From the NCBI GenBank assembly GCA_934045075.1, contig OW203721.1, positions 14,292,678 to 14,356,677 of the forward strand: 64,000 bases of DNA. The letters are read 5' to 3'. The notes under the pieces were generated by a model, which had not been told where the DNA came from, made no database searches, and worked only from the letters and a program-made list of their open reading frames with translations. The translations under genes and the position numbers were made by a program. Every line of letters starts with the position of its first letter. Positions within the stretch are counted from its first letter, which is position 1. Of the stretch, positions 10,710-20,779 are shown piece after piece. This stretch comes from Yponomeuta sedellus (taxonomy: Eukaryota > Arthropoda > Insecta > Lepidoptera > Yponomeutidae).

Positions 10710-11831
10710 TTATTTGTGATTTTTAATACACCTTTTGAGTATTTTTGTGTAGTCAAGATATTGTTTTTTGTTATCAAGCTTTTTCTCTTTGTCATGGATG
10801 AATTTTAAATAAAGATCCCTTTTTTTTCTACAACAAAGCTTAATACCCTTAGTTAGCCATCGTAAATAAGTTTTTGTACTATTTTTTATAAAAGCTTTTG
10901 GAAAACAAATGTTATTTAACGTAGTGAGGATATCGTGCAATTCATCACAAGCTTTGTCAACATCATTATTATCGAACACTTCTTGGAATTTTAATGAAGA
11001 TATACTACGTTTATATATATTCAAGTTGTCTTTGCTATAATCTCTCTTTTGCACATAAAAGTGCGAAATAGTTTTTAATTTTTCTGAGATTGTGATAGAT
11101 TGTGCGGTTTCATGGTCAGAAAGTCCTAGCTCGTGAATATTAGCATCTACATTTCTAACATTACTTGCGATCTCATCCAAACAAGCCGATTTTCTTGTTG
11201 CGATATTAATATGCGGAGTAAAATTGTAATTACTTAGAATACTTATCAATTCATTTCCCGGTTTACTTTTTTTTAAAATGTCGATATTCCAGTCACCACA
11301 CAAAATGCATTTACAATTTTTCTTTTTAAGCGTCAAATAGTTCAAAAGTTTTTCAAGTTGGTCAAAGAATTCATTAATGTTACTGTTTGGAGTCCTATAA
11401 ATATTAATTATTATAATTTTATTGCCACAAATTTCCACTCCACTAGATTCGAACGTGTATGGCGCGGAAATTTCCTCGCAAATATTTAATGGTTTTGTCT
11501 CTAAGTCTTGTTTTACTAAAATGCACGAGCCTCCTCTCTTTTGTTCCTTCCTACAAAAACTAGAGTGCATTTTGAATCCATTTATTTTCACATTGCTTTC
11601 GCTTCCTTTTTTTACGAATGTTTCGGATAAGCATAAAACATCTGTATCCATTCCCTTTTCTGCAAGCTCTGTTATTGCAGCCTCAAAAAGTTCTACTTTA
11701 TTCAGAACGCCAGCAATGTTTTGGTGAAGAACATGCATTTTGTTTCGTTTTTTTACAGATTTTTTTGAATTATTTGCTAAAAGATTATATTGTTCTTTGT
11801 CTTGAAACATTTTTTTATTATTGTTACTCAC
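10710..11831 (-). pseudogene. LINE endonuclease (EEP family) region of ORF2
   Basis: About 370 codons open without a stop. The order is VLHQNIAGVLNKVELFEAA (N-terminal Asn of the active site), DVLCLSETFV (catalytic Glu), GGSCILVKQ, IIIINIYRTPNSNIN, CILCGDWNID (GDxN motif), ACLDEIASN and LGLSDHETAQ (SDH motif with the catalytic Asp/His). These are the hallmark residues of the endonuclease/exonuclease/phosphatase domain that nicks target DNA in CR1/Jockey LINEs. The first in-frame codon after the upstream stop is GTG, overlapping the ORF1 stop. The first ATG is eight codons in (MFQDKEQ). It ends in an (AAT)n run that shifts the frame into the RT. Confidence 0.88.
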
Positions 11832-12060
11832 GAAAAAACTCCTCTTCCTTAGTTTGTGTGTCTTTGTTTAGTTTATCTTCTCCATAGCCTTGTTTCTCAG
11901 TTTGAGTTTCTACGTTTATTAGGTTTCTATGTTTTGGCTTTTTAATCTGATCCCTAGAATATGTTAGGTAAGCAGTCCTATATTCTAATCGTAACAACTC
12001 CACAACATCGTGTGGGTACGTGAATGGAATGAAAAAACCGAACCGCAGTCGCAAGTTCAC
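11824..12060 (-). pseudogene. LINE ORF1 C-terminal remnant
   Basis: A 78-codon frame ending in QTEKQGYGEDKLNKDTQTKE and a stop that overlaps the start of the endonuclease frame by a few bases, in the orientation and spacing usual for ORF1/ORF2 junctions. It is lysine/glutamate-rich and hydrophilic, with no zinc knuckle visible. The upstream part of ORF1 is lost or unrecognisable. Confidence 0.55.
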
Positions 12061-12125
12061 GAGATTCAGTAAATTTTTTTATATTCTGCGGTCATTTCAA
12101 CTGACAAGAAGAGAACATTGTTACA

Positions 12126-12311
12126 TTAGTAATATTGATTTATTGTTAATTGTACGACATATTTGTAAATTTTTGACACTGTGAATCTTAATTCAAAGTG
12201 GCAGGAAGAACCATAGTTATGAATAATGTTTTCTAATATGTTTATCGTATAAGAAACTGTTGTTCGATATGAGTAAACATTTAAAATAACAATTGAGTTA
12301 GCGCCGACCAT
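12126..12311 (-). pseudogene. Repeated coding-like fragment, copy 1
   Basis: The minus-strand frame contains INILENIIHNYGSSCHFELR then FTVSKIYK. A related frame is present at 26304-26420 on the + strand (LLENIFQRHSNSYHIEFG, FTV). The shared spacing of LENI...S.H.E..FTV suggests a common coding ancestor, perhaps an element ORF. I do not recognise the family, and the similarity was found by eye only. Confidence 0.35.
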
Positions 12312-12319
12312 TATACGCT

Positions 12320-12905
12320 CGACTTATAGGTTTTTTGATTTTTATAATTTTTTGTGTTGATATTGTTTGTCTATGCTTAAATGAAATAAGATAAGAATAT
12401 TCTCTATTATACATCAAAAAAATCTAATAACAATTTTTTTTTCAAGAGGAGAATGTGCCGGGGTTTCTCGCGACCATACAATCTGCATCTGTGTAACTGA
12501 AAAGGCGTAAGTAGTTTGTTCAGAATCGCGAGTAGAATAAATTTTCAAATCTAAATCTTGCTTAGGCCTGTGGTCAGAAGTTTGGCACAACTTTGCATGT
12601 CACTTTTAACAACATTACCATTTGTATTTACAGGAATACTACACTTACTGCGTTGTGGATTTGAAAGTTTGATTGTATAGCTTGCATCAAGTTTACTAAT
12701 CATAGTTTATTAATGATTCGTAAAACACATAGGAATCAATTTCATCTTTGGTTGCGTCTTCCATAGTTCTATGGTGAACATTGCATTAAGACCGTCTATT
12801 TTTTATTTAGTTTGTCTTGTAATCTAGGTGTACTGTATCCCTGATAACAATTTATAACAATTATAACACAATAACAATGAATTATTGTATTCTTGTTCAG
12901 TCGTG
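12320..12905. other. LINE 3' scrap, otherwise nothing seen
   Basis: Positions 12385-12420 match (minus) the AATAAGATAAGAATATTC 3' end of the LINE family at 26727 and 42290. No other feature is supportable. Confidence 0.4.
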
Positions 12906-12909
12906 TTTT

Positions 12910-13170
12910 CGGATCATGTGATCCGAATGGACTACTAGAATCCAAAAGGATTCGATTTTTCCATTCGGATCACACCAACTAAGTAGGAAGATTACGGTAA
13001 TTGATTTTTGTGATTCTTGGTGCTGATTTCAAATCAATAAAACAATAGTTATTCTAAGAAAATGAATGGTATTGTAATTATTAAGAAATATCGATTACCT
13101 TCCTACTAAGATTAATGGTATGATCCGAATGGAAAAAATCTAATCAACAACGTAGTCCATTCCGAACCCG
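12910..13170. repeat. Long foldback (about 260 bp)
   Basis: GATCCGAATGGACTAC near 12920 and CCATTCGGATCA near 12960 are answered in reverse complement by TGATCCGAATGG near 13122 and GTAGTCCATTCCGAA near 13152. The inner arms also pair (AAGTAGGAAG with CTTCCTACTAAG). The two arms of about 80 nt are imperfect but collinear. No clear target duplication was seen, so it may be a foldback MITE or a local inverted duplication. Confidence 0.65.
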
Positions 13171-13385
13171 ATAAACTCACACAAAGAAGCGCAGCAAGAG
13201 AGTAAAAAATTTCACGTGTGCTGCTGCTATTCTCGTAATTTTTGGGTGGCGCGAAACGAGCGAAAACTATTATTTTTTTAAGCACAGGTGTTGTAGGAGA
13301 TCGTTAGGCTAGCCGGTGCTAACTAGCGCCACAACTGAAAAAAAATCATATCTTCTTTTATAACGCTTCTTTGCAAAAAGTGAAC

Positions 13386-13755
13386 ATTATGAATCCTAAA
13401 AGGCCTATTTAGAGGCTAAAAATTACCCCCATGCCGGGACTATATCATTCCGATGTAAAACCTGACTGCAAAGTAAGGTACTCGGGGCTGCGAGTGACGC
13501 AAATTACTTCAGCCAGATGTTGCTGCCTGGACGTAATACAAAGGGTATTGTAAAGAGGTTCAAAATTTGACTGATGCCGGTAAGTCGCCAATTGGCTCAG
13601 ATGGAAGAGCGTTGGCACGGTTAGCCAGAGGTCGCGGGTTCGAGTCCTGGCATGGGTGGAATTTTTAGCCTCTAAATAGGTTTTTAAAATTGTACTTAGC
13701 ACGGTTTAGTGCAAACGGGTGCACGGGTTAAAAAGAATATAATTATGAATCCTAA
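13386..13755 (+). repeat. Palindromic SINE, locus 2 (plus)
   Basis: The 14-bp duplication ATTATGAATCCTAA lies at 13386-13399 and 13742-13755. The insert starts with the inverted arm (GGCCTATTTAGAGGCTAAAA, then CCCATGCCGGGAC) and passes through a spacer with ACTTCAGCCAGATG. It then gives a tRNA-like unit in the + orientation (A-box-like TTGGCTCAGATGG, B box GGTTCGAGTCC), followed by the TAGCCTCTAAATAGG segment and a 3' tail with TTAGCACGG. Part of the left tRNA-like arm is deleted. The duplication brackets both arms together. Confidence 0.85.
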
Positions 13756-13936
13756 TAAATATAGTATAACTTTTTATAACCTACTGACAAGAACCTAGGT
13801 CCGAGAATGTAAAGCAGTTTTGCCGAATACAGCCATTTTTTAAAGGAAATCGATTAAAGTTCTAACTTGTTGATCCTAGGTTATAGACACGGTTCTAAAA
13901 ATAGTTGTCGCAGTAAAGTTGTTAGGATTTATAATG

Positions 13937-14235
13937 TTCATACATACATACATAACCTCATGCCTGTATCCAAGAGGGGTAGCCAGACACCAGGGACTGC
14001 CACTTGCCACGATCCTGACAGATCATCTTCGCTTCATCAACGTTCATAAGTCGTTGCATGCACGTACGCCGGTTCCGGGTACATTTTATCTTCCCCTTTG
14101 CTAATACATCCCCTATTTGGTGGATGTATATCCGCATGGGACGTCCCTTACCAGCCCTTCCACTCACATTCGCAAACATATATTTGTTTTGTCAATCTTT
14201 CTTCCCTCATCCTCTCCACATGTCCAAATTAATGT
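13937..14235 (-). pseudogene. LINE-C reverse transcriptase C-terminal fragment
   Basis: The minus-strand translation includes YIHQIGDVLAKGKIKCTRN, RRTCMQRLMNVDEAK and ICQDRGKWQSLV, with a WGHVERM-like coding match further upstream. This tail recurs at 30485 (+), 33715 (-), 43215 (-) and 55008 (-), so it marks one LINE family whose copies are strongly 5' truncated. The clade is uncertain (RTE-like by sequence style). Confidence 0.75.
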
Positions 14236-14769
14236 TCACTTTTGGAAAAAACGTATTACAAAACAAGTTAAGACTTTTATTTCATTAGTAGCGCTAGTTA
14301 TCACCGCGAAGCGCTTTAATCGATGACCCGGTAAGAAAGTTTTTTATGGCAACAAACCGAAATCGACGACTTCATTTTCAGATGGATTGGATTGATTTTT
14401 CGCAAGATTTCTTTTTCGTTTCGTTTTAAGTTTTTCGCGTATGCGTGTGCTTGTACCTACTTAGCCCTGATAGGTTTCCTTTTAAGTTTATTATTCACGT
14501 TTCTACAGTCAACTGTTTATAGGGGGCCTATAGGGGGAAAGGGGGACTAAAGGTTCCTTGTGAAATTCAGTACACTAAAAAAACAGCCAAGTACGAGTCG
14601 GACTCACGCAGAGTTAGGTATAGAATAGAGTCTCGCAGTTTTTCCGAGCTATTTCCGAACTTCCAAGACTCTTTTTGCGTCTAGTCAAAATCGCGATTTT
14701 TTAAACATTTTTAACTTCGCTGTCTAGTCAAAAAGTAAGATGATTACAGTTTACCTAATAAATGATCGT

Positions 14770-15295
14770 GAATAAACGTGGGACACTCAGAAAGTTTTGA
14801 GAAACTAAAAAACTAACTTCAATGAAAAATATATTTTTTAATTTTTTAATTTTAAGGAATAAAAAGAAGTCACACGGAGCAAAATCAGGACTGTAAGTGT
14901 CCCAAGACTCTGACCGGTGTGGAGTCCAGGAAGTCCCTCGTTTTGATTGCAGACTGCGCGGGCGCGTTGTCGTGGTGAAGAAGGACCCCGCGGAGCCCGG
15001 TGTTCGGTCGCTTGTTGCTCAATTCAGAAAAAAACTTCTGACAGGCATTATGTGCTATACCATTCAGCGTTGATGCTGCTTTGATCTTGAAGTGGAATTG
15101 AAATTAGGTACCCAGTCAAAGTGAAGAAACTAGCGGTAGATGGTTGCTTTTGAAGGTCCTTCATCCATAAAAGCAATTCGAAGTCGATCAAATGACTCAT
15201 CAGGTTTTAAGCCACATTTGAAATCGTAAAAAATCATAGCACAAAAATGTTCTCGATGCAGATCCATTTTTTAATGAGACAAGATAATTTGAATT
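14770..15295 (-). pseudogene. mariner-type transposase, internally deleted
   Basis: The minus strand from about 15268 gives MDLHREHFCAMIFYDFKCGL and then ESFDRLRIAFMDEGPSKATI, the mariner N-terminal helix-turn-helix region. After a deletion and frameshifts it resumes with LHHDNAPAQSAIKTRDFL near 14970, the block carrying the second catalytic Asp (HHDNAPAH in relatives), and LDSTPVRVLGH. The YSPDLAP region is mutated and the first catalytic Asp segment is lost. An intact mariner protein is about 340 residues; roughly half is missing here. Terminal repeats were not resolved. Confidence 0.8.
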
Positions 15296-15334
15296 GGCTC
15301 TCAAAAAATGCGGAGGGAAATTTGAAAATCGAAC

Positions 15335-15689
15335 AGTAGTATTTTTATACTATTTTTATTTTTAATGCACTAACCCGTTCTAAGGAACAAATTTAAAAAC
15401 CTATTTAGAGGCTAAAAATTTCACCCATGCCGGGATTCGAACCCGCAACCTCTGGCTATCCGTGCCAGCGCTCTACCAATTGAGCCAATGGGCGACTCAC
15501 GGCATCAGTGAAATTTAATAAATGTAATACAGAGAATAGTGTAAAGAGGTTTGAAATTTCACTGATGCCGTGAGTCGCCAATTGGCTCAATTGGTAGAGC
15601 GCTGGCACGGATAGCCAGAGGTTGCGGGTTCGAATCCCGGCATGGGTGAAATTTTTAGCCTCTCAATAGGTTTTTAAGTAGTATTTTTA
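15335..15689 (-). repeat. Palindromic SINE, locus 3 (near complete)
   Basis: The duplication AGTAGTATTTTTA lies at 15335-15347 and 15677-15689 (13 bp). The 329-bp insert is a near-perfect inverted repeat. A minus-oriented tRNA-like unit (about 15376-15510) and a plus-oriented one (about 15555-15676) are separated by about 45 bp containing GTAATACAGAGAATAGTG. Each arm has A box TGGCTCAATTGG, B box GGTTCGAATCC, a 5+5-bp anticodon stem CTGGC/GCCAG and a 7-bp acceptor-like pairing. The tail toward the left (TGCATTAAAAATAAAAATAG on the minus strand) marks minus as the RNA strand. Confidence 0.92.
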
Positions 15690-16970
15690 CTTTTAAATAA
15701 TCGACGTTTTCAAAACAATTACAAGTGGCCAGTGTCTTATACATAAAAACTTCGAGCATCGTCAGTCTTTACAAAAATCTAAACCTCAAATGTGGAGAGT
15801 AATCTATTCCGTGAACCGGTGCCTCCGTTCTCGAAATTCAGAACAATATATTGAATATTGCCAAAGGGCTAGCCGGATACGTCACTGCTGACTTAGATTG
15901 CTTTGATTTTCATTCTAAGTACATGAATGTACTAGGTCAAATACTTTCTAAATCTGAAACTAGTAGTGTTCACGTCCTCTTTGACCCGAATGTCTAATCT
16001 TGCTTATTACCATTGACATAAGACGTAGTATAATGCATAATTACGGTGGACTTAACTATGAGGCTTGGTGGCCTCTTATTTCATATAAATAGCATACAGA
16101 TAGAATCGCCCAAAGAAGGCAATGCGGTACGGAACGCAATGTATTTTATTAACATTTAAGTTATATAAAAGCAGTTATACGCCAAAATTATGCTTGTACA
16201 TTTTATCGGCTGTTAGGTTCCGGATTATTTTGCATATTGGATGTTTAATAATTCGGTGAGTGGCCTCGCAGAAGAGGTCATATTATTCTCTAGTAAATTC
16301 GAATCGGGTACATACAATCTACGGCAGTTAGGTGCGTTGGGCCAGTCAAAAGTTTAGTATAAACAGAATATAAATATCATGATGGTAAAAAAATTATAGA
16401 CTGATATTTTGGCATTTGACATTGGGCTGATTTTTTCGTTTCGACATCATAAAACTCAGCCTTCACAAAAATAAAATTATAAAATCAATTTTAAAGTCCC
16501 TCGAATCCCGAGTTATTCTACCATAACGCACAATTGCCAATTTGGCCGCCACTAACTACACTTTTACCTGGCCGGTGGCCGCGACGTTCCGAGCAAGATG
16601 TTTTCAAACTGTGGGACAGGAGAATTTGAAAAACACAGGGTTAAGCGATTTTTCAATAGCATTATGCTTAGCGCAAAAGTCATATCTGTAAAATTGTAAT
16701 TTTGCAGGAGAGCCAAAAACGTCTTTCGGTGAATGCCAACCTTAATTGTTTAGGTGAAAGTAACTAAACTTATTTGACAATGTAGCTAAAAATTGGTTCT
16801 ATTTTTAGGCACTATTAGTACTGTACAAATAAATAAAAACTGCAGTTAGGACTTTTTTCTGTTGTATCATTTAATTAATATATTAAATTATACAAGGCTT
16901 AATGGTTTTAAGTACAAATAAAGTTCGTTTTTAGGAAATGTAACATAGGCCATTGTTTAGCTACAAATAT
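15690..16970. other. No gene seen
   Basis: No frame, RNA gene or terminal repeat could be supported. The sequence looks unique and AT-rich. Confidence 0.4.
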
Positions 16971-16978
16971 GTATAGTC

Positions 16979-17960
16979 TTACCCTTTTGGTTTTGGCATC
17001 ACTCCTCGTTTTTGCATTGTGTTAATGAGGTTATTTACTTCAATGAAGTCTTTGTCAAAAGATTTCTTGAATTGTATGGTTAGCTTTCCTCTTGTAAATT
17101 TCAGATACACCATTTCGTTGATGTAAGGTCGTGGTATAATTTTGTTTAGCTTGTACTGTGATTATACTATTTTTATTTTTATTGCACTAACCCTTGCTAA
17201 GGACAATTTTAAAATTTTTAATCTACTTCAGCCAGATGTCGCTGCCTGTACGTAATATAGAGAATAGTGTAAAGAGGTTCGAAATTTCACTGATGCCGGT
17301 GAGTCGCACATTAGCTCAGTTGGATAGAGCGCTGGCACGGATAGCCAGAGGTCGCGGGTTCGAATCCCGGCATGGGTGGAATTTTTAGCCTCTAAATAGG
17401 TTTTTAAAATTGTACTGTGATGTATAATCTTTCCAGTTTTCTACAACCGTTACTTTGTTAGGGTTCGCGTTGCTTATACATTCTTTGTAATCTTCCCAAT
17501 CACACACGTTCTTTTTCTTCTTTAAAAACCTCTCAACTTCAACTTGAGGAAAGGCTCCTCATCTATAAAGTAATAATTTCTTTAGATTATTTGCTCACAA
17601 CAAAAGCATTGTTAAAACAATAAATTTCATGGAATCTAAGTCGTTGTACCCGTTTTTTTACATCCAGAATCTGGAACATCTGAAGATTCAGGTTGAAAAT
17701 CACAAACACCTGTGGGAAATTAGAAAAACCTGGTGAAAAATCGAGGATCCCAGAATATTTAGTTGCTTCAAGTTGTAGTTGTATTAGTAGTAGTCGTGTA
17801 GTAGTAGGTATAAATACGAACCTGTGTTGGACACCAGGGCTATTATTTTTTCTCTTTGCAACATTCTCATTTTCATCTATGCAAAGCACATTCAAATCTA
17901 TTCTTGTGTACGTACCTACATGCAAACCGCTAAAAGAATTCACAGCACTGGATGTCAAAA
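16979..17960 (-). pseudogene. Unrecognised coding sequence, interrupted by a SINE
   Basis: Removing the SINE and one duplication at 17163-17421 restores a 107-codon minus frame from 17558 to a TAA at 16979. It reads VERFLKKKKNVCDWEDYKE, ISNANPNKVTVVENWKDYT, KLNKIIPRPYINEMVYLKFT, KKSFDKDFIEVNNLINTMQK and GVMPKPKG at the end. Further upstream, 17958-17820 opens MTSSAVNSFSGLHVGTY and runs to KRKNNSPGVQHR. After a possible intron acceptor near 17713 comes VCDFQPESSDVPDSGCKKTG. The acidic serine-rich then basic pattern looks like a real multi-exon protein or element ORF. I do not recognise a family and the splice model is tentative. Confidence 0.5.
17151..17421 (-). repeat. Palindromic SINE, locus 4 (minus)
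   Basis: The duplication TTGTACTGTGAT lies at 17151-17162 and 17410-17421 (12 bp). The insert has the reverse 3' tail at the left (TGCACTAACC, GCTAAGGACAATTTT), the spacer (ACTTCAGCCAGATGTCGC) and one tRNA-like arm at the right (TTAGCTCAGTTGGATAGAGC, GGTTCGAATCC). The second tRNA-like arm is deleted. It lands inside a coding frame, and excising it restores that frame. Confidence 0.9.
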
Positions 17961-17979
17961 AACCGGTGTTGCCTTAAGA

Positions 17980-20440
17980 CCTAAGTGCGTTCCGACGTAC
18001 GAAAACTACTAAAGATAAAAGTCTCATCTACAAAAAAATAATGCAAATAAAACCTTTATGCTTAGTAAGTTTGACAGAAAGGACTTGTTAGCTTAGTATT
18101 TGTTTGTTATGACTTTTACCCTTAGCAACAGGGTACCCAACTGCAGATATGACAAACTTAAACTTGTGCTTTGAGTATGAAAATGCACAGATAAGTCTCT
18201 GTTGATTTGTGAACATCTCGGGAGTGTTGCCATCCTACCAAATATGCAAAAAAGTGAAAATACCTAAAAGTGTCAGATACGACTTTTGCGCTTAGCAGGG
18301 CAGTATAACATGCGATTCAAATAAATTTCATTTCAACGTAAAGAATTTACATTCTGTTTGCCGAAAGTCAATGAACAATGTCCATCCAAAAGTTTTTATA
18401 CTAACAGCTCATTAATAGAGAACAGGTATAATCCTCTTCTCGAATATAGTACGTATGTATACAAGAAAATATTATTACTCTGAATAAGCAATTATATAAA
18501 TATGCGTAGTAATTTCTCATGCCTCGAAAACACGAGGAAAACTGGGTGCGCTATAAATTTTACCTAGCTGGGTCCAATTATCGTCTGGAGTCTGTAGTTT
18601 AAATCCTATAAACAAGAATATTATGAAACTTGATGAAGCTATTCCCGTGATTATTGTTTAAAGTCGCGACGGAAATGGAAATAACATTTCTTATGAAAAC
18701 TGAAGCTACCCAATTAGCAAAGTTATACAAGGGAATACTTATGCGGATCATGAATAGGCGTGTTTCGTCTGAAACACTCATAAAATGTAGCCTTTAAGCA
18801 TTTGAGGAGTGTTATGAGGAACCGTATGTGTTTATTGATAAGTCTGTTAATTTATAACAACTGCAGGGGCTTAGGTAATAAATGCAGTTGAACTCTTAAG
18901 ACGTTTTTGAGGACCAATATAACTGAATTCACTTTTGAATTCCTTGTACTTCTTGCAACCCCGCAAAACTCCAAAGCATAATGCGACTTACTACTCGAGT
19001 AGTTGAGATCCGTAGAGTCCAAGAAAACATAATCAAATATCAATCACAAAAATATTTTTTAAAAAAAATAAAATAAAAAAATAACACTTTTTTTAAACCA
19101 TATCTCAACTATTTACAATCAGGCCCAGAAATGCCCGTCTCCTTTCATTGAAAGATACTTTGATGACATTGTTACTAGTCTAATTCAATTAAGAAACGTC
19201 TCTTTCTATGGAATCCTGACATGTACTTGACGGATTTTGACATAGTTTTATTGATTGCTTTAGCATGGTGGTTCTTAAGCTCTTAGTCATAATGGACCAT
19301 TTTATAAAAAAATCTGTCTTGTCAGGGACCAAGCAGTAGGCTTGTCGGTAATATACCGTACCTACCTTAATGTAAGTAAAGAAATATTTTTAAATCTATC
19401 TATAAATAAAATACTCATTATTTTACGACTAACACATATTTAATTATTATTTTGCAATGAACGCTTCGCGGACAACCTGCAATGCCTCCAGGGACCACCA
19501 GTGGTCTGTAGACCACATGTTGAGAATCACAGCTTTAGCCCAATACCGTGCGCCGTTAGTTGGATTAGGTAAGATATTATAATACGTCAAAAATACGTCG
19601 GACGCCTTTCGGACGTCCGTTGCAGCGGTCGACTTACTTGGTTTGTCAAACTGACTTCTACAAAACTCTCCTTCAGCTTCGGATAAATATCCGAATGATA
19701 AGGGTATGTTATGAATTTCAAATGTGTTTTTTTAATTGTCTCGACAAACAAACTTCGCTTCAATTAGTTCGAACCACAGGTTCGGATTTATTTCTCACGC
19801 CCCATTTCCTCAGCCGCAGAATCGTAGTGCGAGTGGAATTAATAAAAAGGTGTCAATTACTCTGCTAGTGGCATATCGCTTCTCAAAAGTCGTGTGGCCA
19901 GGCGCTCTGTAGCGATGAATCAGGTTTTCACCGAATTTTTCGGCTTTATTTAATTAACAGTCGAGATAAAGAGTGAGTGCTTTTGAATACTTGATATGTT
20001 AAATGCCAGTACATAAACGTCATGTAACGACCCAATTCTTTGAAGAGGTTGAGACACTTAAATATTACTCAATTGCATAATTGATATCGTAAACCTAATA
20101 ATGCCCTTTAGAGCGGTCCTGTACTGCGACAGCACATGAATCTTTACATACGTGCACTCTAACGTTAAGGGTGATTTTGGACCAAAAATGTAAAGATTGA
20201 CGTACGCTCGCCCGAGTTTAGACAATTTGCTAGTTAAAACAGGATTTTTTTAAAGACTTTGTGTAAAGTGGTTTCTTATGTAATGTCCTGTTTAATGACT
20301 CGTGAAAAATAAAGTAATTAATTCATTCAAATCGTCTTTAATCTCCAAATTAATTACTTATATAAAAGTTTTAAAAAGCCACAATTTAACAATGTTAGGT
20401 ACTCAATGTGTTGTACCTAGGTTAGTCCCGTCTGCTTTTT
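17980..20440. other. No gene seen
   Basis: A 2.4-kb stretch with only short incidental frames. No terminal repeats, tRNA-like heads or LINE tails were recognised. Confidence 0.4.
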
Positions 20441-20442
20441 AG

Positions 20443-20775
20443 TTAAGGCGCTAGTGGCTGCTAACAAGCACCACCAATGGAATAAAAATCATACCTCTTT
20501 TTATAATACGTTTTTTAAAGTGAACATGTAAATCTTAACAAATGTGATAACTATTTTAGAACCTACAATCTACAACCTAAGATCAACTACCGCTAATAAC
20601 GGTCGTACTTTGCCAAACCGCTCTAAGGTCCTTGATTCTTGAACCTAGGTTCTTGTCAGTAGGTTTTAAAAAGAGCTCCATCAATCAAGATAAAGAGGTT
20701 CGCTTTTGCCAAAGACGCTTCTAAAAGTAGGTATGATTCTTTTCATTGGTTAGTTAGCACCGCCTATCGTTTTAA
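20443..20775. mobile_element. TTAA-type MITE (family M1), 325 bp
   Basis: The element is 20447-20771 with TTAA on both sides (20443-20446, 20772-20775). The left end GGCGCTAGTGGCTGCTAAC and the right end (complement) CGATAGGCGGTGCTAAC are imperfect inverted repeats continuing through CCAATGG and ATCATACCT. The same family occurs at 13304-14319 and in part at 27697 and 59900. No coding capacity. The TTAA target suggests it is moved by a piggyBac-type transposase. Confidence 0.78.
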
Positions 20776-20779
20776 GGCT

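Larger units (their letters stand above)
8382..12060 (-). mobile_element. CR1/Jockey-superfamily LINE, broken and interrupted
   Basis: On the minus strand, in order: the tail of an ORF1 (12060-11824), an AP-type endonuclease (11831-10710), a reverse transcriptase (10707-8534), a 3' UTR and a short (GAATT)n tail at 8382-8397. Element order, the FADDTTLL catalytic motif and the microsatellite tail point to the CR1/Jockey group. A SINE sits inside the RT at 9527-9892. It is one of the longest LINE copies in the window, but it carries frameshifts in an (AAT)n run near 10708 and in an A9 run near 10400. The 5' end is not defined. Confidence 0.85.
13304..14319. mobile_element. TTAA-type MITE (family M1) with two nested insertions
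   Basis: The element runs 13308-14315. The right flank is TTAA (14316-14319); the left flank is TTAG (13304-13307), one substitution away. Inverted termini of about 90 bp include GGTGCTAACTAGCGCCAC at the left and the complement of GTGATAACTAGCGCTAC at the right. Both lead into an AAAGTGAACAT segment. A palindromic SINE (13386-13755) and a LINE C-terminal fragment (about 13937-14235) account for the extra length. Without them it would be about 350 bp, close to the 325-bp copy at 20447. TTAA duplication indicates piggyBac-type mobilisation. Confidence 0.75.

Noticed and set aside
15348..15676. Two independent SINE insertions in opposite orientation
   Set aside because: No duplication is visible around either arm alone; the only duplication brackets both, and four other loci show the same outer ends.
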